A stretch of 34,546 nt of DNA, taken from CAVSUR01 sp052143655. Its GTDB lineage: Bacteria; Actinomycetota; Actinomycetes; Streptosporangiales; Streptosporangiaceae. The notes beneath the pieces are model-generated. The model was not told where the DNA came from, did not search any database, and saw only the letters and a list, made by a program, of their open reading frames with translations. Location of the stretch: positions 1 through 34,546 of the forward strand of contig JBKQSL010000028.1 of assembly GCA_052143655.1 (NCBI GenBank), in the 5' to 3' direction. Made by a program: the position numbers and the translations under genes. Below are positions 23,295 to 31,707 of the stretch, piece by piece (within the stretch, counting starts at the first letter, position 1; every line of letters begins with the position of its first letter).

Positions 23295-24724
23295 TGCCCG
23301 GCCGCCCGCTCCCGCAGGGCCGCGACGATGCGCGGGCCTAGCGTGGTCACGTCCCCTGCTCCCATCGTCAGCACCAGGTCGCCGGGCTTGGCAATCTCCG
23401 CGACACGGGCGAGGGCTGCGTCGAAGTCGGGCAGGAACTGCGCGCCGCCGGGGACCGCGTCGGCCACCAGCCGACCGGTAACCCCGGGCTCGGGGTCCTC
23501 GCGGGCGGCGTAGATGTCCAGCACGATCGCCTCGTCGGCCAGGCCAAGGGCCGTGCCGAAGCCGGCCGCGAACAGCCGGGTCCGGCTGAACAGGTGCGGC
23601 TGGAACACCGCGATCACCCGGCCGCCGTCAGCGATGTCGCGCGCGGCGGTCAGGTCGGCGGCCAGCTCGGTGGGGTGGTGGGCGTAGCTGTCCAGCACCC
23701 GCACGCCGTCGGCCTCGCCCTTGGGCTCCATCCGCCGCCGCGCGCCGCGATAGCCGGCCAGCCCGCGGGCTATCTGCGCGGATGCGAAGCCAAGCTCGGC
23801 GGTCAGCGCGAACGCGGCGGCCGCGTTCAGCGCGTTATGCCGGCCGGGCACGGCGATCTGCAGCGGCACGGCGGCCTGGCTGCCGGGCGCCGTCCGGCTG
23901 CCGCTGGTCACCTCCAGGCCGGTGGCCATGCCGCGGGAGATGACCGCACCGAGGCGGTAGTCCGCGTCGGCGGCCTGCCCGTAGGTCAGCACCCGCACGC
24001 CCGCGCTGCCCGCGTCGGCGGCCAGGGCTCGCGCCCCGGCGTCGTCGGCGCAGGTGATGAGCGCGCCGCCAGGCCGGATCCCGCGCGCGAACGCGGCGAA
24101 CGCCGCCTCGATCTGCTCCAGGCTGTCGTAGTTATCCAGGTGGTCGGCCTCGACGCAGGTCACGACAGCGGCATCCGGGGACAGGCTGAGGAACGAGCCG
24201 TCGCTCTCGTCGGCTTCGGCGACGAACAGCTCGCCGCTGCCCTGCTCGGCGCCGAGGCCGGTCTCGGCCAGGATGCCGCCGATGACGTACGACGGCGCCG
24301 CGCCAGCGCTGCGTAGCACCGTGGTGATCATCGAGGTCGTCGTGGTCTTGCCGTGCGTGCCCGCGACCGCGATGCCGCGGCGGTCGAGCATGACCGAGGC
24401 CAGCGCCGCTGACCGGTGCACGATCCGCAGCCCCCGCTGCCGGGCCGCGGCCAGCTCCGGGTTGCCCGGCCGGATCGCCGTGGACACCACCAGCGTGTCA
24501 GCCGTGCCGAGGTGCTCGGCCGCATGGCCGACGTGCACCCCGGCGCCGAGCGCCGCAAGCTCGTCGAGCTGCGCCGAGGCCGCGGCGTCGCTGCCGGTCA
24601 CGGTAACCCCGCGCGCCAGCATGATCCGGGCGATGCCGGACATCCCAGCTCCGCCGATGCCCACGAAGTGCACCTGGCCGAGCTCGCTGACCGGAACCGG
24701 TGATACCGGCGTGACCAGGCCCAT
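23291..24724 (-). CDS. murC: UDP-N-acetylmuramate--L-alanine ligase
   Basis: The 477-residue cytosolic enzyme adds L-alanine to UDP-MurNAc with ATP, the first amino acid of the stem peptide. The N-terminal Rossmann-like domain starts VHFVGIGGAGMSGIA. The Mur ligase P-loop is GTHGKTTTT at 122-130. EADESDGSFL and the conserved VEADHLDNYDS follow, and the C-terminal domain contains YAHHPTE. The ATG at 24724 is chosen because AGGAGGG lies about 8 bases upstream. A longer frame to 24832 would run into murG with no such site. The stop overlaps ftsQ by GTGA. With murD broken in this cluster, MurC, MurE and MurF remain intact. Confidence 0.96.
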   Translation of the reverse strand: MGLVTPVSPVPVSELGQVHFVGIGGAGMSGIARIMLARGVTVTGSDAAASAQLDELAALGAGVHVGHAAEHLGTADTLVVSTAIRPGNPELAAARQRGLRIVHRSAALASVMLDRRGIAVAGTHGKTTTTSMITTVLRSAGAAPSYVIGGILAETGLGAEQGSGELFVAEADESDGSFLSLSPDAAVVTCVEADHLDNYDSLEQIEAAFAAFARGIRPGGALITCADDAGARALAADAGSAGVRVLTYGQAADADYRLGAVISRGMATGLEVTSGSRTAPGSQAAVPLQIAVPGRHNALNAAAAFALTAELGFASAQIARGLAGYRGARRRMEPKGEADGVRVLDSYAHHPTELAADLTAARDIADGGRVIAVFQPHLFSRTRLFAAGFGTALGLADEAIVLDIYAAREDPEPGVTGRLVADAVPGGAQFLPDFDAALARVAEIAKPGDLVLTMGAGDVTTLGPRIVAALRERAAGQ

Positions 24725-24812
24725 CGCGCTGTCCCTCCTGTCTTGCCGACTGTCCCGCCTGCCCGGCCGGGCCTGCCCTTTCCCCGCTGTCCTGCCTGCT
24801 CCGGCCGGCCGG

Positions 24813-25913
24813 TCACCGGCCGCGGCGGCCACGGCGCCCGCGCGCCGCGCGCAGCACCTCGGCCGCCAGGTCGCTGTCCGCCCGGCTGTTGCCCGCCCCG
24901 GCCGTGGCGTGCGACATAGCCGCGACCAGCTCGGCGTCCAGCATGATCGGCAGCAGCGTGTCGCGGATCCAGTCCGGGGTCAGGCTGGCATCGTCCACGA
25001 TCAGGCCGCCGCCGGCCTCCTGCACTGGCAGCGCGTTCAGCCGCTGCTCGCCGTTGCCGTGCGGCAGCGGGACGTAGGCGGCGGGCAGGCCGACCGCGGT
25101 GAGCTCGGCACATGTCATCGCCCCGGCCCGGCACAGGGCGAAATCCGCTGCCGCGTAGGCCAGGTCCATCCGGTCTACGTACGGCAGGACGACGTAGGGG
25201 GTCTCGCCCGGCGGCACGCTGATCGCGGCCGCGTGCGCCGGCCCGGCGATGTGCAGCACCTGCACCCCGGCCGACTGCAGCCTGCCGGCCGCGCCCGCCA
25301 CGGCCCTGTTGATCGAGCCGGCTCCCTGCGATCCGCCGGTCACCAGCAGCACCGGCAGGTCAGGGCGCAGCCCGAAATGGGCCCGTGCCTTATCGCTGAC
25401 CGCCAGCCGGTCCAGCCCGGCGATCTCCCGGCGGATCGGGGTGCCGAGGAAGCGGGCGTGCCGCAGCCGGGTGCCGGGCTGCCCGGTGAACACCTGCCGG
25501 GTCAGCAGCGCGCCGATCCGGTTGGCCAGGCCGGGACGCGGATTGGCCTCATGCACCACGATCGGCACCCGGCGCCGCCAGGCTGCCAGGTAGGCGGGCG
25601 CGGCCACGTAGCCGCCGAAGCCGACCAGCACCTGCGCCCCGGCCTCGTCCAGCACGTCCGCCGTCGCAGTCACCGCGGCGGCCAGCCGCCCTGGCACCGA
25701 CAGCAGCTGCGGCGTGACCGATCTCGGCAGCGGCACGGCCGGGATCAGCGCCAGTTCGTAGCCGCGCAGCGGCACCAGCCGGGTCTCCAGGCCGCGCTCG
25801 GTGCCCAGGCACACGATCGGGATGTCCGGGTCTGCCCGCCGGAGCGCGTCCGCGAGCGCCAGCGCCGGCTCGATATGGCCTGCGCTGCCGCCGCCTGCGA
25901 GCACCACGCTCAT
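24813..25913 (-). CDS. murG: UDP-N-acetylglucosamine--lipid I N-acetylglucosaminyltransferase
   Basis: This 366-residue membrane-associated GT-B enzyme converts lipid I to lipid II on the inner membrane face. The glycine-rich acceptor loop GGGSAGHIEPAL begins at residue 7. A second G loop, LVGFGGYVAAPAYLAA, is followed by VVHEANPRPGLANR. The donor-binding domain has LVTGGSQGAGSINRAV and the UDP-GlcNAc site PLPHGNGEQRLNA, both as in the family. The ATG at 25913 lies directly before the first beta strand, with GGAAGG about 9-12 bases upstream. It sits between ftsW and murC, the usual order. Confidence 0.96.
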   Translation of the reverse strand: MSVVLAGGGSAGHIEPALALADALRRADPDIPIVCLGTERGLETRLVPLRGYELALIPAVPLPRSVTPQLLSVPGRLAAAVTATADVLDEAGAQVLVGFGGYVAAPAYLAAWRRRVPIVVHEANPRPGLANRIGALLTRQVFTGQPGTRLRHARFLGTPIRREIAGLDRLAVSDKARAHFGLRPDLPVLLVTGGSQGAGSINRAVAGAAGRLQSAGVQVLHIAGPAHAAAISVPPGETPYVVLPYVDRMDLAYAAADFALCRAGAMTCAELTAVGLPAAYVPLPHGNGEQRLNALPVQEAGGGLIVDDASLTPDWIRDTLLPIMLDAELVAAMSHATAGAGNSRADSDLAAEVLRAARGRRGRRGR

Positions 25914-25983
25914 CGCCGCCTGCCTTCCTCTCCGCGCCCGATCTGGCACTTGCGCGCCCGGGGCCCGGTCCGGCCGCTCGCGC

Positions 25984-27297
25984 TCAGCGCCGCTGACCGC
26001 CTGGGCTCAGCCAGCTTAGAGCGCGCCGGGGCAGGCTGGGGCCAGCAGCGGCCAGCGCCTGCGCCGCCCCGGGCTCGCGGCGCGCGAAAGCCAGCAGCAT
26101 GCCGAGCGCCACCATCGTCGCCAGCAGCGAGGACAGGCCATAGGAGATCAGCGGCAGCGGCACGCCGGTGATCGGCAGCACTCCCAGCACCGCGCCGATG
26201 TTCACCATCGCCTGGCCGACGATCCAGGCGGTGATGGCCGCCGCGGCCAGCCGCATGAACGTGTCGGTGACCCGCCGCGCGATCCGCAGTCCGGCGTACG
26301 CCAGCCCTGCGTACAGCACGCTGACGCACAGCGTGCCGATCAGCCCCAGCTCCTCGCCGAGGATGGCGAAGATGAAGTCGGTGGTGGACTCGGGCACCCA
26401 GCCCCACTTGCCGCCGCCGGCGCCCAGGCCCACTCCGAACAGGCCGCCCGAGCCGATCGCCCACTTGCCCTCCACCGCCTGCCAGTCAGCACCCGTGATC
26501 TTGTTCTGCGGGGCAAGGAAGCTGGTGAGCCTGGTCATCGCGTAGGGCTCGACCACCACGAAGGCCAGCATCGCGAAGGCCATCAGCCCGAGCAGGGCGA
26601 GGAACAGCCGCGCCGGGATGCCGATAACCCACAGCAGGGCCAGGAAGATGATCGCGAGCAGGAACGTGGTCCCGAGGTCATGCCCGAGCATGACCAGCAG
26701 GCAGATCACCGCCATGGCTGGCATCAGCGGGATCAGCAGCGGCCGCCAGTCGGTGAGCTGGCCCAGTTCGTCCCGGCGGGCGAGCAGGTCCGCTCCCCAG
26801 AGCACGAAGGCGAGCTTGGCGAACTCCGACGGCTGCAGCTGAAACCCGGCGACCCCGATCCAACGGGTACCGCCGGCCACGGTCTGCCCGACGGCCAGCA
26901 CGGCCACCAGGCCGATGATGGACGCCAGCAGCAGCGGCCTGGCCGCCACCCGGAAGAGCCGGGGCGCGCACTTCGACATCCCCCACATCAGCCCCGCGCC
27001 CACGATGGCGCCGAGTAGCTGGTGCTCGAATCCGCTGTACAGCGGCAGGCCGTACAGCAGGTCGTAGGCGGTAGTGCTGGAGAACACCATCACCAGGCCC
27101 AGGGCCAGCAGCAGGCCGGTGATACCGAGCACCAGGTAATAGGAGGTGAGCGGCCGGTCCAGCAGGCCGCGGGCAGCCGCGGTCCGTTCCCGGACCGCGG
27201 TCATGCCCTGGCCGGGCGCCGCGGCGACAGCGGCGGCGGCTGCCCGCCGGCCCCGGGCGGGCGCGGTCGGGCCCGGCCCGGCGGTGTCCGCGCTCAC
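25984..27297 (-). CDS. ftsW: Septal peptidoglycan glycosyltransferase FtsW (SEDS family)
   Basis: The 437-residue polytopic protein polymerises lipid II into glycan at the septum with its partner FtsI. A ~45-residue Ala/Pro cytosolic N-terminus precedes about ten membrane helices. Family motifs are GGTRWIGVAGFQLQPSEFAKLA, LGHDLGTTFLL, WGWVPESTTDFIFAILGEE with the presumed catalytic Asp, and PLPLISYGLSSLLATM near the C-terminus. The last motif has Leu where many homologues have the second Gly of SYGGS. The GTG at 27297 overlaps the stop of the murD remnant by four bases (GTGA), keeping the coupling expected for murD-ftsW. Confidence 0.95.
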   Translation of the reverse strand: MSADTAGPGPTAPARGRRAAAAAVAAAPGQGMTAVRERTAAARGLLDRPLTSYYLVLGITGLLLALGLVMVFSSTTAYDLLYGLPLYSGFEHQLLGAIVGAGLMWGMSKCAPRLFRVAARPLLLASIIGLVAVLAVGQTVAGGTRWIGVAGFQLQPSEFAKLAFVLWGADLLARRDELGQLTDWRPLLIPLMPAMAVICLLVMLGHDLGTTFLLAIIFLALLWVIGIPARLFLALLGLMAFAMLAFVVVEPYAMTRLTSFLAPQNKITGADWQAVEGKWAIGSGGLFGVGLGAGGGKWGWVPESTTDFIFAILGEELGLIGTLCVSVLYAGLAYAGLRIARRVTDTFMRLAAAAITAWIVGQAMVNIGAVLGVLPITGVPLPLISYGLSSLLATMVALGMLLAFARREPGAAQALAAAGPSLPRRALSWLSPGGQRR

Positions 27298-27626
27298 CCT
27301 GATATCGCCGGCCGCGCCGCCGATGCGGCGAGCGCGATCCCGCGCGCGGGATCGCCCGGTGCGGGATTACGGCGCGCGGGACCGCGGCAGGTGGGATCAC
27401 CGCGCGCGGGATCGTCGCGGGCCTGGCCGACGTACCGGCGCTCCGGCGCGAGCAGGACGGTGTCACCGGGCCAGGCCAGGCACGCTGCCTGCGCAACCGC
27501 ACTATCCATGTCTCCAGTGTCGGCTGCCACGGCGACCAGACCCGGGACATCGGCCGCGTGTCGCGGCACCGCCTGCCTGGTCCGGCCCGGCCCCGGCCGG
27601 CCGCCAGCCGTCAGCCGGGCAGCCAT
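27294..27626 (-). pseudogene. murD: murD remnant: decayed C-terminal fragment of UDP-MurNAc-L-Ala--D-Glu ligase
   Basis: A 110-codon open frame lies exactly where murD belongs, between mraY and ftsW. It overlaps the mraY end by 16 bases and the ftsW start by GTGA. It lacks the Rossmann domain, the P-loop and the central domain; intact MurD has about 440-480 residues. What remains, PRHAADVP ... DTGDMDSAVAQAACLAWPGDTVLLAP, matches the MurD C-terminal domain. From AP to the following RGD the spacing equals that in E. coli (AP, 13 residues, RG). But the ACASxDxF segment that holds D-glutamate-binding Ser415 and Phe422 is replaced by unrelated residues. The tail is Arg/Pro/Gly repeats. Catalysis is impossible, so a working murD must be elsewhere. 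Confidence 0.78.
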
Positions 27627-28669
27627 TCGAGGTAGAAGATTCCCAGGCCCAGGGCAATGCACAGGCCGCAGATCAGCCAGAACCGGATCACGATCGTGGT
27701 CTCGGCCCAGCCGAGCAGCTCGAAGTGATGCTGCAGCGGCGCCATCCGGAACACCCGTTTACCGGTCATCTTGAACCCGGCGACCTGGATGATGACCGAC
27801 AGCATGATGATCACGAACAGGCCGCCCAGGATGACCAGCAGCAGCTGAGTCTCGGTGCACACCGCCAGGCCCGCCAGCACCCCGCCGAGCGCCAGCGACC
27901 CGGTGTCGCCCATGAAGATCCGGGCGGGCGGAGCGTTCCACCACAGGAAGCCGAAACACGCGCCGAGCGCCGCGGCCGCGACGATAGCCAGGTCCAGCGA
28001 GTCGCGGACCGAGTAGCAGCTGGATGCCACCGGTGCGTTCGTGCACAGATGCCGGTACTGCCAGTTCGTGATCAGCACGTACGAGGCGAGCACCAGCATG
28101 GCCGAGCCGGTGGCCAGGCCGTCCAGGCCGTCCGTCAGGTTGACCGCGTTCGACCAGCCGGCGATGTACAGCACGACCCAGATGACGAACGGCACCACGC
28201 CGATCGCCGGGCCGAAATTGCGCAGGAACGAGATGTAGGGGCCGGCCGGGGTCAGGTCGTACTGGTCGGGGTAATGCAGCACGAGCAGGGCGAACGCGAC
28301 CCCGACCACGGCCTGTCCGGCCAGCTTGGCGCCGCTGCGCAGGCCCAGGCTGGTCTGCCGGTAGATCTTGATGAAGTCGTCGATGAAGCCGACCAGGCCC
28401 AGGCCGGCCATCAGCCCGAGCACGAGGATCCCGGACGCGGTGAATGAGTAGTCGGTGAACTCGTGCCCGGCCAGGTAGCCCAGCACGGTGGCGATGACGA
28501 TGACGGTCCCGCCCATGGTGGGCGTGCCCCGCTTGGTGGCGTGCGACGACGGGCCGTCCTCGCGGATCAGCTGGCCGTAGCCGCGCCGGGTGAAGATCCG
28601 CATGGCCAGCGGCGTGCCGAACAGCGCGAGCAGCAGCGAGACGCCGGCCGAGACCAGGATCGTCTTCAC
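27611..28669 (-). CDS. mraY: Phospho-N-acetylmuramoyl-pentapeptide transferase
   Basis: The 352-residue integral membrane enzyme transfers phospho-MurNAc-pentapeptide to undecaprenyl phosphate, making lipid I. About ten membrane helices are visible. Catalytic and family motifs are SHATKRGTPTMGG, the metal-binding VGFIDDFIK, NAVNLTDGLDGLA, FMGDTGSLALGG and the C-terminal PLQHHFELLGWAE. All are intact. A GTG start at 28669 overlaps the murF stop by four bases. The stop lies within the beginning of the murD remnant. Confidence 0.97.
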   Translation of the reverse strand: MKTILVSAGVSLLLALFGTPLAMRIFTRRGYGQLIREDGPSSHATKRGTPTMGGTVIVIATVLGYLAGHEFTDYSFTASGILVLGLMAGLGLVGFIDDFIKIYRQTSLGLRSGAKLAGQAVVGVAFALLVLHYPDQYDLTPAGPYISFLRNFGPAIGVVPFVIWVVLYIAGWSNAVNLTDGLDGLATGSAMLVLASYVLITNWQYRHLCTNAPVASSCYSVRDSLDLAIVAAAALGACFGFLWWNAPPARIFMGDTGSLALGGVLAGLAVCTETQLLLVILGGLFVIIMLSVIIQVAGFKMTGKRVFRMAPLQHHFELLGWAETTIVIRFWLICGLCIALGLGIFYLEWLPG

Positions 28670-30084
28670 CGGGGCGCCCCGCTCACGGCGGCATGCCGCG
28701 CCGCGGGGATCTCGCCGGTCAGTTCCAGCGCCACCCGTTCCAGCCCGATCGAGTGCGACGCCTTGACCAGGACCACGTCCCCGGCGCGCAGCTGGCCGCG
28801 CAGCGCCGCCACGGCGGCCGCGCCGTCGGTTACCTCGAGCAGCTCGCCGCGCCAGCCCGGCACGCTGCGGGCGCCGTCCGCGATGAGCGCCGCCCCGGTG
28901 CCGACCACGATGAGCACCGCCACCCCGGCCCTGGCTGCCTGCGCGCCCGCCGCGAAGTGGAACGCATCAGCGCCCGCGCCCAGCTCGGTCATCTGGCCGA
29001 GGACAGCCAGGCCCCGCCGGCCGCGGGCCATCACCTCCAGCGAGCTGAGCGCGGCGGCCATCGACTCGGGGTTGGCGTTGTAGGCGTCGTTCACGATCGT
29101 CACGCCGTCGCGCTCGGTGACCTCCATCCGCCACCGGCTGCGCGCGACCGCAGCCGACAGTCCCGCCGCGATCGCGTCGGCCGGCATGCCCAGCTCGCCG
29201 GCCAGCGCCGCCGCGGCCAGCGCATTGGTGACATGGTGCTCGCCGTGCAGCCGCAGCCGGACCGGGGCCGAGCTGCCGCCGGACTGCAGGGTGAACGCAG
29301 CCCGGCCGAGCTCGTCCAGCCGCACGCCGGCGGCCCGGACGTCGGCGGCCACCGACCGGCCGAACGTGACTACCCGCGCCGCGGTCCTGGCCGCCATCGC
29401 CAGCACCAGCGGGTCGTCGGCATTCAGTACCGCGACGCCATCGCGCGGCAGTGCCTCCGGCAGCTCGCCCTTGGCCCTGGCTACCTCGTCGATGCCGCCG
29501 AACTCGCCGGCGTGCGCGTGCCCGACGCACAGCACCGCGCCGAGCGCCGGCGGTGTGATCTGGCACAGCGCGGCGATGTGACCGGGGCCGCGGGCAGCCA
29601 TCTCGCAGACGAGGTAGCGGGTCTCGCCGGTGACCCGAAGCGCGGTGAGCGGCACGCCGATCTCGTTGTTCAGCGAGCCCTGCGAGGCTACCGTGGGGCC
29701 GAGTTCCGCCAGCAGCTGCGCGGTCAGGTCCTTGGCGGTGGTCTTGCCGACCGATCCGGTGATCCCGATGATGGTCAGCTCCGGTACCTGCGCCAGCACC
29801 GCGCGGGCCAGCGCGGCCAGCGCGGCCAGCACGTCGTCCACGATCAGCGCCGGGACGCCGACCGGGCGGGTGGCCAGCACCGCGACTGACCCGGCCGCGA
29901 CCGCGGCGGCGGCGAAGTCGTGGCCGTCGGCGCGGCTGCCGGGCAGCGCGGCGAACAGGCTGCCCGGCCCGGCCTGCCGGGAGTCGATCACCACCGGCCC
30001 GGTGACCAGGACCGCGTCGTCGGCGACTAGGTCCAGCCGGCCGCCGGTGAGCTGAGCGAGGCGCGCCAGCGGCAGCGCGATCAC
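28666..30084 (-). CDS. murF: UDP-MurNAc-tripeptide--D-alanyl-D-alanine ligase
   Basis: The 472-residue cytosolic ATP-dependent ligase adds D-Ala-D-Ala to complete the pentapeptide precursor. The N-terminal domain has VVIDSRQAGPGSLFAALPG. The P-loop is TGSVGKTT at 109-116, followed by TVASQGSLNNEIGVPLTALR typical of MurF. The C-terminal domain contains IVNDAYNANPESMAAAL, the DxYNANPxS motif specific to MurF among Mur ligases. The GTG start at 30084 overlaps the murE stop and the stop overlaps the mraY start, both GTGA, so murE-murF-mraY form a coupled block. Confidence 0.97.
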   Translation of the reverse strand: MIALPLARLAQLTGGRLDLVADDAVLVTGPVVIDSRQAGPGSLFAALPGSRADGHDFAAAAVAAGSVAVLATRPVGVPALIVDDVLAALAALARAVLAQVPELTIIGITGSVGKTTAKDLTAQLLAELGPTVASQGSLNNEIGVPLTALRVTGETRYLVCEMAARGPGHIAALCQITPPALGAVLCVGHAHAGEFGGIDEVARAKGELPEALPRDGVAVLNADDPLVLAMAARTAARVVTFGRSVAADVRAAGVRLDELGRAAFTLQSGGSSAPVRLRLHGEHHVTNALAAAALAGELGMPADAIAAGLSAAVARSRWRMEVTERDGVTIVNDAYNANPESMAAALSSLEVMARGRRGLAVLGQMTELGAGADAFHFAAGAQAARAGVAVLIVVGTGAALIADGARSVPGWRGELLEVTDGAAAVAALRGQLRAGDVVLVKASHSIGLERVALELTGEIPAARHAAVSGAPR

Positions 30085-31688
30085 TGATCCTCCGATCCGG
30101 CCGGGTGCACCGAGGTCATCGTGTCGGTCAGCGGGTCGGCCGCGGCCCGGCGCCGGGTCAGGGCGGCGGCGGCCACCGCGTGGTCATCGAACGGGATCAC
30201 CCTGCTGCCGACGTACTGCCCGCCCTCGTGGCCCTTGCCCGCGATCAGCACCACGTCGCCCTTGCCCGCGCCGGCGATCGCCAGCTCGATGGCGGCTGCG
30301 CGGTCGGGCTCGATGATCACGTGCCCGCGCTGTGCCTGCGGGACCGCGACGGCCCCCGACAGCATCTGCACCAGGATATCCAACGGGTCCTCGCCACGCG
30401 GGTTATCGCTGGTCAGGATGGCCACGTCGGCCAGCCGCGCGGCGGCAGCGCCCATCAGCGGCCGCTTAGCCCGGTCCCGGTCACCGCCGCAGCCCAGCAC
30501 GATCGACAGGCTGCCCTGGGTGACCGGCCGCAGCGCGGTCAGCACCGCCTCGACCGCGCCCGGCTTGTGCGAGTAGTCGACGAGCACGGTGAAGTCCTGG
30601 CCGGCCTCGACCCGCTCCAGCCTGCCCGGCACGCCCGGGCAGGCTGCCACGCCGGCGACTGCCGCCCCGAGCCCCACGCCGGCCTCGATCAGCGCCACGA
30701 CCGCGCCGAGCGCGTTGGCCACGTTGAACGGCCCGGGCAGGTTCACCGAGGCGTCGGCTTCCACCCCGCCGGGACCCACGATGCGGAACGTCGACCCGTC
30801 GGCTCCCGACCGCACGTCAGTGGCCCGCCAGTCGGCGGCCGACCGCCTGGCGGCCGAGAACGTCGTGATCGGGATCTGCGGCTCGGCGGCGAGCAGCCGG
30901 CCGTGCTCGTCGTCGAGGTTGACCACCCCGGCCCGGGCGTAGCGGGGAGTGAACAGCTGCGCCTTGGCCTCGAAGTAGTCGTCCAGGCTGGCGTGGAAGT
31001 CCAGGTGATCCTGGGACAGGTTGGTGAACACCGCCACGTCGTAGGAGGTGCCGGCGACCCGGCCGAGGGCCAGCGCGTGGCTGGACACCTCCATCGCCGC
31101 GGCGGTGACGCCCTGCTCGACCATCGCGGCCAGCAGCGCCTGCACGTCCGGTGCCTCGGGAGTGGTCAGCGCGCTGGGCGCGGTGACCCCGGCGACCCGC
31201 GTCTGCACCCCGCCGATCAGGCCGCTGACATGGCCGCCCATCCGCAGCCCGGACTCGATCAGGTACGTGGTGGTGGTCTTCCCGCTGGTGCCGGTCACCC
31301 CGATGAGCTGCAGCTGGGCGGACGGATACCCGTACACCCACGCGGCCACCTCGCCCAGCCGCGCCCGCGGGTCGGTCACCACGAGCACCGGCAGGCCGCT
31401 GTCGACGGCCTGCTGGCGGCCGGACGGGTCGGTGAGCACCGCGACAGCGCCGGCCGCGGCGGCCTGCGCGCAGAACCGGGCCCCGTGGTAGCGGCTGCCC
31501 GGCAGCGCCGCGTACAGGTCACCGGGTCGCACCTGGCGCGAGTCGTGGGTGATGCCGGTGACGGCGGGCATGTCCTCGGGCACCGCCGCTGGCCGGTTCC
31601 CGCGCGCCGCAGTCCTCAGGCCGAGCAGCACCGCAAGCCCCGCGAGCGGGCGCGCCGGAACGCGCTGAGGGTGAAGGGCCGCTGGCAC
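30081..31688 (-). CDS. murE: UDP-MurNAc-L-Ala-D-Glu--meso-diaminopimelate ligase
   Basis: The 535-residue cytosolic ligase adds the third stem-peptide residue. The domain order is the N-terminal ITHDSRQVRPGDLYAALPG, the P-loop GTSGKTTTT at 133-141, then EVSSHALALGRVAGTSYDVAVFTNLSQDHLDFH split across the central domain. The C-terminal motif is DNPRGEDP at 428-435; its Arg recognises meso-diaminopimelate, so this organism should have A2pm-type peptidoglycan. Its substrate UDP-MurNAc-L-Ala-D-Glu is the product of MurD, which is broken nearby. The start is a GTG at 31688, 19 bases after the ftsI stop. The first ~40 residues are poorly conserved, so an internal start is possible. Confidence 0.96.
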   Translation of the reverse strand: MPAALHPQRVPARPLAGLAVLLGLRTAARGNRPAAVPEDMPAVTGITHDSRQVRPGDLYAALPGSRYHGARFCAQAAAAGAVAVLTDPSGRQQAVDSGLPVLVVTDPRARLGEVAAWVYGYPSAQLQLIGVTGTSGKTTTTYLIESGLRMGGHVSGLIGGVQTRVAGVTAPSALTTPEAPDVQALLAAMVEQGVTAAAMEVSSHALALGRVAGTSYDVAVFTNLSQDHLDFHASLDDYFEAKAQLFTPRYARAGVVNLDDEHGRLLAAEPQIPITTFSAARRSAADWRATDVRSGADGSTFRIVGPGGVEADASVNLPGPFNVANALGAVVALIEAGVGLGAAVAGVAACPGVPGRLERVEAGQDFTVLVDYSHKPGAVEAVLTALRPVTQGSLSIVLGCGGDRDRAKRPLMGAAAARLADVAILTSDNPRGEDPLDILVQMLSGAVAVPQAQRGHVIIEPDRAAAIELAIAGAGKGDVVLIAGKGHEGGQYVGSRVIPFDDHAVAAAALTRRRAAADPLTDTMTSVHPAGSEDQ

Positions 31689-31707
31689 GGCCCGAGGTTA
31701 CCTCTGT

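Noticed and set aside
24725..24832. Longer murC start at 24832
   Set aside because: It would overlap the murG end and adds low-complexity residues. AGGAGGG sits properly before the ATG at 24724.
27294..27626. The 110-codon frame as a genuine small new protein
   Set aside because: Its recognisable part matches MurD C-terminal sequence and its position is that of murD. The rest is low-complexity, so remnant is the simpler reading, although a retained coupling role is possible.
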